DNA of 53,827 bases from a bacterium. Lineage in GTDB: Bacteria > Cyanobacteriota > Vampirovibrionia > Gastranaerophilales > Gastranaerophilaceae. The notes beneath the pieces are model-generated. The model had not been told where the DNA came from, made no database searches, and saw nothing but the letters and a program-made list of their open reading frames with translations. The position numbers and the translations under genes are program-made. The DNA is taken from assembly GCA_017942035.1 (NCBI GenBank), contig JAGAVG010000010.1, positions 1 to 53,827 of the forward strand, read 5' to 3'. How positions within the stretch are numbered: the stretch's first letter is position 1; every line of letters starts with the position of its first letter. Below are positions 7,916-15,864 of this stretch, one piece after another.

Positions 7916-8737
7916 TTATTCTTTATATTCTGTTATAGGAAATTCTCTGAGTCTGGTATAAATCATCGGTGAAAACTCTTTTGTTGATGAAATTTCTATA
8001 ATTTTATAAGAATTCGGTTCATTCAAAAGTGTCGGGCTTGAAATATGATAAACTCCATTCCTCATTTTTTCGCCGTTAATATGGTAATGACCTGAAATTA
8101 CCGCGATTACATTGTCATATTTATCAAGAATTTTTAAATATTCTTCCGCTTTATAAGTCTCGTGGCTTCTTTGCGGCTGGGGCTCAATCAACGGGAAGTG
8201 TTGAAGGATTACAACGTGTTCATCTTTATATTTTACAAGTTGTTTTTCTAGCCAGTTTAAGGTTTCGGCCTTGTAATATCCGTTTGACCCTGGTATAACC
8301 TCTTTTGCGCCATCAACTACTATAAATACAAACCCGTTTTTGCAAAATACATAGTTAGGTGACGGTTTCTTAAATACGTTGTTTCCGTTAACTATTTCCA
8401 TATATCTGGCTTTGGAAAGACCGTTTGCTTTATATACATCGTGATTTCCTATTATTATGTAATAAGGTTTTTTGAGTTTTTTAATTATTTGTATGAATTC
8501 TATCAGATCTTTTTCTTTCGGACGGTCAATATTATCTCCTGTGAAAACTACAAAATCTAAATCATTTTGTTTATTAATATCTTCAATTGCAGATTTGAGG
8601 ACATTATAACGGTAATTTATGCCGCCAAAATAGTGTGCGTCAGCTATTTGTACAAATTTTATCTGCTGTGCATTTGTGCTGATATTGTTAAACAACAATG
8701 CTGTAAAAATTAAAAATATTTTTAATAAATGTTTCAT
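7916..8737 (-). CDS. secreted calcineurin-like metallophosphoesterase
   Basis: A probable periplasmic or surface phosphoesterase with a two-metal active site. The signal peptide spans residues 1-23 (LLKIFLIFTALLF, cleavage after STNA). The metallophosphoesterase motifs follow in order: D33-A-H35, GDNID, GNHD, QHFP and GHYH. The 273 residues suit a single catalytic domain. The substrate is unknown; such enzymes act on phosphomonoesters, phosphodiesters or nucleotides. It is divergent from rqcP with only 45 bp between the start codons. There is no ribosome binding site. Instead TGA-TATACT lies exactly 6 nt before the ATG, so the mRNA may be leaderless. Confidence 0.88.
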   Translation of the reverse strand: MKHLLKIFLIFTALLFNNISTNAQQIKFVQIADAHYFGGINYRYNVLKSAIEDINKQNDLDFVVFTGDNIDRPKEKDLIEFIQIIKKLKKPYYIIIGNHDVYKANGLSKARYMEIVNGNNVFKKPSPNYVFCKNGFVFIVVDGAKEVIPGSNGYYKAETLNWLEKQLVKYKDEHVVILQHFPLIEPQPQRSHETYKAEEYLKILDKYDNVIAVISGHYHINGEKMRNGVYHISSPTLLNEPNSYKIIEISSTKEFSPMIYTRLREFPITEYKE

Positions 8738-8743
8738 AAAACA

Positions 8744-8752
8744 AGTATATCA
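8744..8752 (-). promoter_or_regulatory. extended -10 box 6 nt before the phosphoesterase start
   Basis: On the minus strand TGA-TATACT ends 6 nt before the ATG at 8737. The predicted transcription start falls at or beside the A of the start codon. Confidence 0.5.
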
Positions 8753-8767
8753 TAAATTTTTATTATA

Positions 8768-8776
8768 TGTTAGAAT
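8768..8776 (+). promoter_or_regulatory. extended -10 box 6 nt before the rqcP start
   Basis: TGT-TAGAAT followed by GTTAAT and then ATG 8783. No ribosome binding site is present, which fits leaderless transcription. Confidence 0.5.
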
Positions 8777-8782
8777 GTTAAT

Positions 8783-9037
8783 ATGAGATTAGATAAATTT
8801 TTAAAAGTTTCAAGGCTGATAAAACGCAGAACTGTTGCGAACGAGGTTTCTGAAATGGGCCGGGTTTTGGTAAACGATAATCCCGCAAAACCTGCAAAAC
8901 AGTTAAAAGAAGGGGATATAATTAAAATAGAATATGCAAATCGAACAGTTTGTGCTAAAGTTCTAAAAATTCCGCAAGGTAATGTTAGTGTTCAAGAAGC
9001 GCCGACTCTGTACGAATTAATTACAAGCGCCGACTAG
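8783..9037 (+). CDS. rqcP: S4-domain RNA-binding protein RqcP
   Basis: RqcP (YabO/Hsp15-like) stabilises the P-site tRNA on obstructed 50S subunits during alanine tailing in ribosome-associated quality control with RqcH. The 84 residues are almost entirely one S4 domain: MRLDKFLKVSRLIKRRTVA at the N-terminus, then GRVLVNDNPAKPAKQLKEGD, the characteristic S4 loop. Length and motifs match the family closely. The last 21 bp overlap the end of the convergent acyltransferase gene. No rqcH is in the window. It is probably transcribed without a leader. Confidence 0.88.
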   Translation: MRLDKFLKVSRLIKRRTVANEVSEMGRVLVNDNPAKPAKQLKEGDIIKIEYANRTVCAKVLKIPQGNVSVQEAPTLYELITSAD

Positions 9038-9745
9038 CATTTTTTCAAGTGTTGCGTTGTACATTACATGTGGCAGTGAATTCCAATCTATATCTTGTTT
9101 TACAACTCGCGCAGGGTTTCCGGCGATTATCACATTAGGTTCATTAAATTTACCGGATACAACAGAGCAGGCTCCAAGTATTGTATTGTCTGCAATTTCT
9201 GTTCCTTTAAGTATTTTTACGTTATAACCAACCCATACATGGTTTCCGATTATAACCGGTTTAGGTTGGTTGTACGGACGAACTTCTCCTTTTCTCATTA
9301 TTACATGTCCGTCCGAACTTAGTATATCAATGTTGCAGGAAAACATACAGTCATCCCCTATTATTACTGTGGAATTCCCTTCAATTAATCTAAAAGTAAC
9401 GTCGTTTGCACTAAAATTTTTGCCTATTTTAATATATGAATTGTCTTCCTGAATATTGAAAAGTGCGCAAAAATGACTATTTGGAAGTTCTACAATATTG
9501 TTCTTTCCGGTAAAACGTAATTTAACATTTTTCATATTTTGAAATATTCTTTTTTTATTTCCTTCATTATCAATTATATAGATATAATTGTCTATGAAGG
9601 CGGGGTCTATTAAATGTTTATTACGAAATTTTCGGCGCAAAGATGATAATACTATACAAGAAGACAGCACTCGTATGCCAAAATTATATAATTTAATAAA
9701 TCTCTTATCGGGTATTTTTTCATCCATATTAGAAATCTTTCTCAT
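9017..9745 (-). CDS. hexapeptide-repeat acyltransferase (left-handed beta-helix)
   Basis: A probable O-acetyltransferase acting on a cell-surface saccharide or small sugar. The C-terminal half carries hexapeptide-type turns (IIGDDCMFSCNIDI, VIIGNHVWVGYNVKILKGT, IADNTILGACSVVSG) ending in the family hallmark AGNPARVVK near residues 218-226. This is the WbbJ/maltose O-acetyltransferase type. The N-terminal 90 residues are less conserved and basic. No membrane segment is obvious. The active form is usually a trimer with acetyl-CoA bound between subunits. The acceptor cannot be deduced, as no polysaccharide genes adjoin it. ATG 9745 lies 7 nt after a TATAAT box, so translation may be leaderless. 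Confidence 0.85.
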   Translation of the reverse strand: MRKISNMDEKIPDKRFIKLYNFGIRVLSSCIVLSSLRRKFRNKHLIDPAFIDNYIYIIDNEGNKKRIFQNMKNVKLRFTGKNNIVELPNSHFCALFNIQEDNSYIKIGKNFSANDVTFRLIEGNSTVIIGDDCMFSCNIDILSSDGHVIMRKGEVRPYNQPKPVIIGNHVWVGYNVKILKGTEIADNTILGACSVVSGKFNEPNVIIAGNPARVVKQDIDWNSLPHVMYNATLEKMLVGACN

Positions 9746-9752
9746 AGGATAA

Positions 9753-9782
9753 ATTATATAATCAAATTTATATTATTGACAA
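9753..9782 (-). promoter_or_regulatory. promoter of the acyltransferase gene, 7 nt before its ATG
   Basis: On the minus strand: TTGTCA (9777-9782), 18-nt spacer, TATAAT (9753-9758), then 7 nt to the ATG. The leader would be absent or 1 nt. Confidence 0.55.
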
Positions 9783-9805
9783 TTAGACACATGTCCTATT
9801 TTTTT

Positions 9806-10972
9806 TTAATAGTTATCTACCGAAATGTCTAATAAGGTATCTATGAATTTTTTGTGAAGTTTTACGTTGTGAACTCTTAAGATGTCTACGTTATTAGCTA
9901 TGGCGACAGTATTTAGTGCGAGGGTAAAGATATCTTTTTCTTCATTTGAGGATTCTTGCAAGTTCAAGAGGCTTTTTCTCGAAATTCCCAAAAGCATTGG
10001 ATAACCCATTGAATAAAATTCTTTAATCCGGCGGATTATTTCAAAGTTGTCCTCTCGGGTTTTCCCAAATCCAATACCGGGGTCAATGATTATATTTTCA
10101 AATTTTATGCCATTAGAAATTGCAAAATCTGTTTTTTCTTTCAAATTTATAAAGATTTCGTCCATAAGGTTTTCATAATGCGGATTGTCCTGCATGTTTT
10201 CAGGGGTTCCTTTGGAATGCTGGATGATAACTTTGCTCCCTGAATTTTTGATAACTTCTGTCATTTTGTTATCATGTGTCAGGCCTGAAACGTCATTTAT
10301 GTAGTCAACATTATATTTTATGCATTCTTCTGCAACTTTTGCACTCCTTGTATCAATGCTTATTTCAAATTCGCGGGAGGGGTAATTTTCTTCTATAAAT
10401 TTTAAAATTGGAACTATTTTCTTTATTTGTTCGTCAGAAGGAACTTCTTTGGAATAAGGTTTGGTTGATTCTGCTCCGATATCAATTATATCGGCTCCAT
10501 CTTCTATCATTTCAATAAGGTGATTTTTTGCGCTTTCAAAATCATTATACAATCCGCCGTCTGAAAATGAATTCGGCGTCAAATTCAAAATCCCCATAAT
10601 TTTGGGTCTGTTTGGCTTTGGTGCGGCGCAGCATAATTTTCTTATTTCGTGTGCAAGTGTTTGCATTCCAAATTGCTGATGTTCAAGTTTTGAGGCGATT
10701 GTCAAGAGCTGTGTAATACTTCCTGTTAAAATGCAATCGCTTTTTTCAATGTTTGATATGAGAACATCCCTATGCGTTGCACAGTCTGAGCCGGATGATA
10801 AGGCTGTTTGTTTCAGTATGTGGATTTGCGGGTTGGTAAGATTGAAAATTTTAATATTCTTATATTGATATTTTTTTGAAGCTTCTTCTATGTAGCTTTT
10901 TTCAAACCCGATATTTTCGATTTCTTTTTTGATATCTGTATTTTTAAGCTCTTTTAATATGAAATTATGCAT
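9806..10972 (-). CDS. folP: dihydropteroate synthase with N-terminal extension
   Basis: FolP condenses 6-hydroxymethyl-dihydropterin pyrophosphate with p-aminobenzoate in folate synthesis and is the sulfonamide target. The TIM-barrel begins near M126 (MGILNLTPNSFSDGG), followed by the pterin-binding segments DIIDIGAESTKP, IDTRSAKVA, INDVSG, IIDPGIGFGKT, GISRKS and the terminal RVHNV. The 388 residues exceed the roughly 270-280 of the basic enzyme. The first 120 form a separate domain (SSGSDCATHRDVL, TGSITQLLTIASKL) like that found in some clostridial-type FolP. ATG 10972 has GGGGAG 5 nt upstream. No other folate gene is adjacent. Confidence 0.93.
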   Translation of the reverse strand: MHNFILKELKNTDIKKEIENIGFEKSYIEEASKKYQYKNIKIFNLTNPQIHILKQTALSSGSDCATHRDVLISNIEKSDCILTGSITQLLTIASKLEHQQFGMQTLAHEIRKLCCAAPKPNRPKIMGILNLTPNSFSDGGLYNDFESAKNHLIEMIEDGADIIDIGAESTKPYSKEVPSDEQIKKIVPILKFIEENYPSREFEISIDTRSAKVAEECIKYNVDYINDVSGLTHDNKMTEVIKNSGSKVIIQHSKGTPENMQDNPHYENLMDEIFINLKEKTDFAISNGIKFENIIIDPGIGFGKTREDNFEIIRRIKEFYSMGYPMLLGISRKSLLNLQESSNEEKDIFTLALNTVAIANNVDILRVHNVKLHKKFIDTLLDISVDNY

Positions 10973-11011
10973 AACTCTCCCCGTTTAAACCGCGGTATTA
11001 AATTTGAAAAA

Positions 11012-11485
11012 TTATTTTTGGATGTATTGTGTTACGGTTTCTGCGATGTCGCCGAGTCCGGTAATCATTACGAATATTCCCATTACGGCTCCGGCTGTTC
11101 CCGCTACAAACCTATAGGCAGGACTTTTTAAAAGCGGTTTTATTATATTTGAATTTTTAACACCATCTGCCCATTTTAACCATGATGCTTTTGTATTTTT
11201 GAAAGCTTGAGTAAATTTGGAGAATAAACCTTTGGCTTGTTTTATTGGTTTTCTGGCATTTTTAATGGCTTGGGTTGTCTCTTTTGTTATTTGGCCGGCT
11301 TTTCCTGATGACTTGAACATATCAAATCCTCCGCTCTTAGCTTTTGCGCCGGCTGCAGCAGCTCCGGTTGCACCGGTTGCGGTTGCGACATCAGATTGTG
11401 TAACTCTGTTTTTATCCTTATCGTCACGTTCTTTTGACGATGTAAAAGGGACATTGTTTCTTAGCGGTAGAACTGAGATATTCAT
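11012..11485 (-). CDS. small membrane protein of unknown function, coupled to the gene upstream
   Basis: No family is recognised. The 157 residues comprise an N-terminal stretch with the motif NVPFTSSKE, an Ala/Gly-rich low-complexity run (about 34-50), a lysine-rich amphipathic region (about 60-115), and one hydrophobic segment near the C-terminus (about 127-148, FVAGTAGAVMGIFVMITGL). The start overlaps the stop of the upstream gene in TAATG (1-nt overlap), which implies translational coupling and probably a joint function. Both partners share the layout short N-terminal motif, basic helical region, membrane segment. Role unknown. Confidence 0.75.
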   Translation of the reverse strand: MNISVLPLRNNVPFTSSKERDDKDKNRVTQSDVATATGATGAAAAGAKAKSGGFDMFKSSGKAGQITKETTQAIKNARKPIKQAKGLFSKFTQAFKNTKASWLKWADGVKNSNIIKPLLKSPAYRFVAGTAGAVMGIFVMITGLGDIAETVTQYIQK

Positions 11486-12234
11486 TATTCAGCATCCTTA
11501 TTATTGGCCTGTTTTTCTTCTTTGTTTGCTTCTTTGGCCGCTGTAACTCCGCTTGTTATTCCGCCTGATACACCCATTGTATTGGCTGTTGCATTTTTTA
11601 CATCTTCTTTTTTTACTTTGTGTAATTTTTGTGTTAGGGCATTATATTTTTTTCTAATGCTTTGAACAAATGAAGATTTTCCGAGTTTTGAGTTATTGAA
11701 TTTTTGAACTTGTTTGTTCAATGCTTTTTTAATGCTTTTAACAATTTTTGAATTTAAAATTGCGTTATATTTTTTAGAAACAGTTGTTTTAATACTTTTA
11801 GCTTTTTTTGTGCTGGCTAAAGTTTCTACGGCGCCCATTGATTTTTTAGAACCCCAAATCATAGCCATTCCGCCGAGAATTGACGAAATTGCAACTGCAA
11901 TATATTTCATCGGTTTTTTAAGGAGTTTTGGAACTTCTGTATCTTCAGCTAATTCATTAAATGTTTCTTTTTGTTCTTCCCAGAAATTTTTATCTTCTTC
12001 ATAATCTTCTTCTTCTCTTTTCAAATTTTCTTGTATAGCTTCGCTTTCATCGTATTCTTCATACTTTACGGGAAGATTTTTTGCTGAGCTTTCATATTTA
12101 TCATTTGAATTTTTATCATCAGGTATTACTACCGTGACTCCGCTTTCGGGATCTTTATAGCATACAATACCTTTAGTTTGTCCGAAAGATGTGTTTCTTG
12201 TAATATTAGAGATGCCGGGTTGAATTGTTAACAT
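11485..12234 (-). CDS. membrane protein with basic helical region, unknown function
   Basis: No family is recognised. The 249 residues start at ATG 12232-12234 behind GGAG; a TTG four codons earlier overlaps that ribosome binding site and is rejected. The motif NTSFGQTKG is near the N-terminus. An acidic region follows (about 50-85, YDESEAIQENLKREEED), then a hydrophobic segment (about 112-128, YIAVAISSILGGMAMIWG), a strongly basic region (about 135-210) and a Gly/Ala/Asn-rich tail. The acidic-membrane-basic charge pattern is striking. Its stop codon overlaps the start of the 157-residue protein that follows, so the two form an operon. Confidence 0.78.
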   Translation of the reverse strand: MLTIQPGISNITRNTSFGQTKGIVCYKDPESGVTVVIPDDKNSNDKYESSAKNLPVKYEEYDESEAIQENLKREEEDYEEDKNFWEEQKETFNELAEDTEVPKLLKKPMKYIAVAISSILGGMAMIWGSKKSMGAVETLASTKKAKSIKTTVSKKYNAILNSKIVKSIKKALNKQVQKFNNSKLGKSSFVQSIRKKYNALTQKLHKVKKEDVKNATANTMGVSGGITSGVTAAKEANKEEKQANNKDAE

Positions 12235-12378
12235 TTTTTTCTCCAAATTTATATTTTCGTTAGTTTAAATACCCCTAAAAAATTTTTTTTGCTATCTAAA
12301 TTAGAAAATATTAATTTTTTGTTACACTTTCTTTTTGCCTTAAAAATTATCTCATATCCGAAAAAAAATGTAAATATT

Positions 12379-13302
12379 TTAATAAAATTTGTAACTTTGA
12401 TAAGTGTTTCTATTGAGAAATTCTCTGTCAATTTTGTTTAAGCAATCCATTTTCTTTCCAAGCCATTTGGGTGCGATAAGGTTTTCTCTGTCTCCGTTTC
12501 CGGCAAGCCTGTGGATTGTGCAATCTGGCGGCAGGTATTCGAGAAAATCGCAGACGGTTTTTACATATTCATCTTCTTCCATAAAATTTATTTCGCCGTT
12601 TTCATACATTTTTGAAAGCTTTGTATTTTTAAGTGCACAGAGCATGTGAATTTTAACTCCGTCAACCTTTAGTTCTGCAAGTTTTTGGGCGGTCTGCATA
12701 ATTTCTTCATGACTTTCCCATAAGCCGAAAATTACATGCACGCAGACATTTATGCCATAACTTTTTGTTTTTTCGTAAGCTTTTAAGAAACAATCGAAAT
12801 CGTGTCCGCGGTTAATTTTTTCCAGAGTTTTATCATGAATTGACTGTAATCCGTATTCAATCCAGGTGTAGTAATCGTCTTTGTATGATGAAATTAATTT
12901 TAATTTTTCATCATCAATGCAATCAGGACGTGTTCCTATTGAAAGTCCGACGATATCCGGATGATTTAGGGCTGATGAGTATATTTTTTCAAGTTCGTTT
13001 ACCGGTTTATATGTGTTAGAAAATGCTTGAAAATATGACATGAATTTTTCGGCTTTAAACCTGTTTTTTAAGGTTTCAATGCCGATATTCACCTGTTCTT
13101 CTATCGTTAAAAGGTTTGAATGTGCCCTTGAAAAGCTTCCGCCGTCATCGCAGAATATACATCCTCCGCTTGATAGTGTTCCGTCACGATTCGGGCATGA
13201 AAAACCGGCGTCAAGAGTTACTTTGTAAACTTTTGCGCCGAATTTGTTTTTTAAGTGTGCACTATATTGGTTATACCTTTTAGAGGTATTGTTAAATTCC
13301 AT
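12379..13302 (-). CDS. radical SAM protein of the TIGR01212/YhcC type
   Basis: A radical S-adenosylmethionine enzyme; members of this subfamily are conserved but their substrate is not settled. The 307 residues match the usual length. The cluster cysteines are C36, C48 and C51 in CPNRDGTLSSGGCIFC, the signature spacing that separates this subfamily from the common CxxxCxxC form. Further conserved blocks are SIGTRPDCI, YGLQSIHDKTLEKINRGH and KIHMLCALKNTKL. ATG 13300-13302 lies 2 nt after the stop of the small zinc-ribbon gene, so the two are co-transcribed at the end of a five-gene minus-strand run (15739 to 12379). Confidence 0.88.
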   Translation of the reverse strand: MEFNNTSKRYNQYSAHLKNKFGAKVYKVTLDAGFSCPNRDGTLSSGGCIFCDDGGSFSRAHSNLLTIEEQVNIGIETLKNRFKAEKFMSYFQAFSNTYKPVNELEKIYSSALNHPDIVGLSIGTRPDCIDDEKLKLISSYKDDYYTWIEYGLQSIHDKTLEKINRGHDFDCFLKAYEKTKSYGINVCVHVIFGLWESHEEIMQTAQKLAELKVDGVKIHMLCALKNTKLSKMYENGEINFMEEDEYVKTVCDFLEYLPPDCTIHRLAGNGDRENLIAPKWLGKKMDCLNKIDREFLNRNTYQSYKFY

Positions 13303-13304
13303 TA

Positions 13305-13472
13305 CTATTTGTTTTCGTCACTTTCTAATATCGGATAAACGTAGTGCTCTCCGCAATTTGGGCATACAACTTCCTGCTGTTTGCCTTCTTCTAATTGTGC
13401 AACTTCAAATAATGTTTTGCATCCTGATTGAGTGCATCTTATTGCCCAGGTTGGTCTTATTAATCTTGCCAT
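13305..13472 (-). CDS. 55-residue zinc-ribbon protein
   Basis: A short gene with a clear start: ATG 13470-13472 behind AGAGGA with about 9 nt spacing. The 55-residue product begins MARLIRPTWAIRCTQSGC and has two cysteine pairs, C13/C18 and C37/C40 (VVCPNCGEHY), consistent with one zinc ribbon, followed by an acidic tail. It ends 2 nt before the radical SAM gene and is likely its co-transcribed partner. Similar small zinc ribbons may bind nucleic acid or mediate protein contacts, but nothing more specific is supported. Confidence 0.8.
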   Translation of the reverse strand: MARLIRPTWAIRCTQSGCKTLFEVAQLEEGKQQEVVCPNCGEHYVYPILESDENK

Positions 13473-13536
13473 ATCAAAAATCCTCTTTTCTTATTTCTAC
13501 AAGAATATACTATCATTTTTAGCTGTTTAATGCAAG

Positions 13537-14034
13537 TTACTTAATTTTTCTTTTGCCGTCTTTTATAACTCCGCCGGCAATTAAAAGTCCGAACATTATG
13601 ATTACTCCCCAGAATGTGAGTATTTTGTTTATTTCTTCCAGTGGTTTGTCAGCAACAAGTTTGTATACATTTTGTTTCGGATTTTTTAAATAAGCTGTAA
13701 AGTCAGACGCCGTATTAACCGCGTCATCTTCTGTAAGGTTGTAATTTAATGTGTATGTGTAATCCAGCGTTTCTATTGAGATGCAAGGAGCTTTGAATTT
13801 TTCGTGAATTCCGCAATATCCTCTTTGAACTCTTGTTATATCTGAAAGTTTTATATCTCTGGATATTGAAGCTTTTTTGTCAAAAGTGTTGTATTCTCTA
13901 TAGATGCATTTATTATCAGCTTTCGAGCAGTAAAACTGTTTTAATATCGGCATTTTTATAACGATTACAAGCGGAATTATTACAAATAATACGAGAGCTG
14001 TAATTCTTAAAACTAAATTTTTTGTGTTAAACAT
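13537..14034 (-). CDS. membrane protein with two transmembrane segments, unknown function
   Basis: No family is recognised. The 165-residue product has an N-terminal membrane segment (about 9-28, LRITALVLFVIIPLVIVI), a roughly 100-residue extracytoplasmic region with four cysteines (C36, C43 and a later pair in GYCGIHEKFKAPC) that could form disulfides, and a second membrane segment near the C-terminus (about 140-156, FWGVIIMFGLLIAGGVI) with a basic cytoplasmic tail. The topology resembles small DUF3592-like membrane proteins, but the match is not strong enough to name. It lies 12 nt downstream of the asparaginase gene in the same run. Confidence 0.75.
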   Translation of the reverse strand: MFNTKNLVLRITALVLFVIIPLVIVIKMPILKQFYCSKADNKCIYREYNTFDKKASISRDIKLSDITRVQRGYCGIHEKFKAPCISIETLDYTYTLNYNLTEDDAVNTASDFTAYLKNPKQNVYKLVADKPLEEINKILTFWGVIIMFGLLIAGGVIKDGKRKIK

Positions 14035-14046
14035 ATTTCTCCTTAA

Positions 14047-14994
14047 TCAAAGATTTACCCTTACAAATCCTACTTTTTCATTATGAAGAGTTTTAATATT
14101 TTTGTCAATATTTATATCAGCCCAGCCGAGTTTTTTTAGAAATTCAACTACTGCAAACTCTCTCGCCTGCATATTGCAATCATTAATTTTTACGATAAAT
14201 CCTTCGTTAATTTTTGTGTTAATTACGATGCAAAGTCCGCCGGCGCCGACTTTTGCAAGGATATTTTGTGAGTTTTCAATAATTTTTGTATCCGTTCTGT
14301 CTTCTCCGCCGATGAGGTAAGGATTATTTAAAAATGCCGATTTTAATTTTGAATATTTATCGTCAGAAAACAAATTCAAAAATCCTTTAAGCATATTTTC
14401 TAACGGCATTGACATAATCGGAACTCCGCATCCGTCTTTTGTTATCGGGTATTTCTTTTCTATTTCGCAAAGTTCGTAAATCTTCTTTTTTACAGCCTGT
14501 TGTAAAGGGTGATTTATGTCGTCATAAGTTTTCAAATCCCAGTTGTTTAATTTGCATAAGCCCAGCATCATTGTATGTTTGCCGCTGCAATTGTTATGGA
14601 TTTGAGTTTCTTTTTCACCGGATAAGAGCATTTCATTCTGGCGTGTCTTTGATAATGGTTTGTGAATTCCGCATTTAAGGTAGGTTTCATCAAGCCCGAA
14701 TTTTTTCAAAAGATTTTCGATAATCTCTGTATGACATTTTTCTCCGGCATGAGAGGCTGTGCAAAGTGCTATTTCTTGTTCTGTCATACAAAATTCTTTA
14801 TCCAGCCCGTAGTCAAAAATTAAGCTGGCTTGAAGAGGTTTTGCGCAGGAACGCAAAAAGTAAGGATATCCGAATGTTTCTCCGTAAGATTTAATTATTC
14901 CTTGTTGACTGGCATGAATTATAAATCCGTAATGTTCCTGTTCTACTAATCCGTCTCTTATATATTCAACAAGGCGGAAAGGGCTATTTTCCAT
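14047..14994 (-). CDS. L-asparaginase II family amidohydrolase (PF06089 type)
   Basis: A probable L-asparaginase of the thermolabile family typified by rhizobial AnsA, unrelated in sequence to the classical E. coli enzymes. Family blocks appear in order: FRLVEYIRDGLVE near the start, LRSCAKPLQA, CTASHAGE, IHNNCSGKH, KDGCGVPIMSM and the C-terminal GAGGLCIVI. The 315 residues fit the family. ATG 14992-14994 is preferred over the TTG at 15012. It overlaps the stop of the upstream gene by 11 nt, pointing to translational coupling. No signal peptide, so cytoplasmic. Confidence 0.88.
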   Translation of the reverse strand: MENSPFRLVEYIRDGLVEQEHYGFIIHASQQGIIKSYGETFGYPYFLRSCAKPLQASLIFDYGLDKEFCMTEQEIALCTASHAGEKCHTEIIENLLKKFGLDETYLKCGIHKPLSKTRQNEMLLSGEKETQIHNNCSGKHTMMLGLCKLNNWDLKTYDDINHPLQQAVKKKIYELCEIEKKYPITKDGCGVPIMSMPLENMLKGFLNLFSDDKYSKLKSAFLNNPYLIGGEDRTDTKIIENSQNILAKVGAGGLCIVINTKINEGFIVKINDCNMQAREFAVVEFLKKLGWADINIDKNIKTLHNEKVGFVRVNL

Positions 14995-15739
14995 TTTTCT
15001 TAACCATTTCAATTAATTGCATAAGTTTTCGTTTCAGTTTTAAATTTTCTTCTTTAAGGTCAGATATTGTTGTCTCACATTCTTCATTGTTACTGCTATA
15101 TGCAACTTTACCCGCCGGAGCTTCGTTATAATCCAGTATAAAACGGCGTTTTGCGCTTTCTTTTAAAGCTAAAATGCCATTTTTTTCTTCATCCGTTATG
15201 AATTCAAATTTTCTTAAAACTTCTGCAAATTTAATATCATTACCGATAGATTTAAGTTTGTCATATTCAAGAATTGCCTTTTGCAAATCGTCGACAGTCA
15301 AAACACCTGCACGTTTGAAATATTCTCCAATCCTAAATCTTCCGGACATATATCCTGCAACTGCTATAATGCCTTGTGATTCCGGTTTTTTGATGAAATT
15401 CTGTTCAATACAAAACTCAAAAATTTTACAAACTTCTTCTATTGAAAGGAATGTATTTAGTGAAATTTCCACTATCGTATAATTTTCTGCGCAGCAAGCC
15501 AAAAAATTATACATATTTGTATCAAGTCCGCCCTGTCTTTCTGCAAGCTCGGTTTTACCTTTAAATGTTAATATAGGCGAATAAGCGGCAAGATTTATTT
15601 CTTCATCGGTTACAAAATTTGAGCAAGAATTCTCTGTTAAATTCTTTTGCAGCCTCAGAAAAATTGACTGTTTTACCCACAAAGGAAAATTATCAATCTT
15701 TTCCATGTACAAATCTAATAAATTCTTTCGCAAATCCAC
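14984..15739 (-). CDS. protein with a GspE/MshE N-terminal-like domain and a C-terminal coiled coil
   Basis: No full-length family is recognised. Residues of about 130-195 (RIGEYFKRAGVLTVDDLQKA ... VLRKFEFITDEEKNGIL) have the two-helix repeat pattern of the N-terminal domain of type II secretion/type IV pilus ATPases, where it binds cyclic di-GMP or a platform protein. The last 30 residues (ISDLKEENLKLKRKLMQL) form a coiled coil. The first 120 residues could be a DUF4388-like regulatory region. There is no ATPase domain, so it may be a regulatory partner. The start is uncertain: GTG 15739 lies within a GAGAGGTGG sequence, and a TTG 6 nt later or the ATG at residue 12 are alternatives. It is the first gene of the five-gene run. 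Confidence 0.7.
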   Translation of the reverse strand: MDLRKNLLDLYMEKIDNFPLWVKQSIFLRLQKNLTENSCSNFVTDEEINLAAYSPILTFKGKTELAERQGGLDTNMYNFLACCAENYTIVEISLNTFLSIEEVCKIFEFCIEQNFIKKPESQGIIAVAGYMSGRFRIGEYFKRAGVLTVDDLQKAILEYDKLKSIGNDIKFAEVLRKFEFITDEEKNGILALKESAKRRFILDYNEAPAGKVAYSSNNEECETTISDLKEENLKLKRKLMQLIEMVKKNGK

Positions 15740-15810
15740 CTCTCAAATAAATCCAAGACCATATTTATTATAACATAAATATCTTTTATCTTCAAGCCCC
15801 CTTAAGCATC

Positions 15811-15839
15811 TTGATTTATTAATATAAAAATTGTAAAAT
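15811..15839 (+). promoter_or_regulatory. promoter of the VKOR-DsbA gene
   Basis: TTGATT (15811-15816), 17-nt spacer, TAAAAT (15834-15839). An AAGGGAG ribosome binding site lies in the short leader 9 nt before ATG 15865. Confidence 0.6.
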
Positions 15840-15864
15840 AAATACAAAAAGGGAGATTATATTT

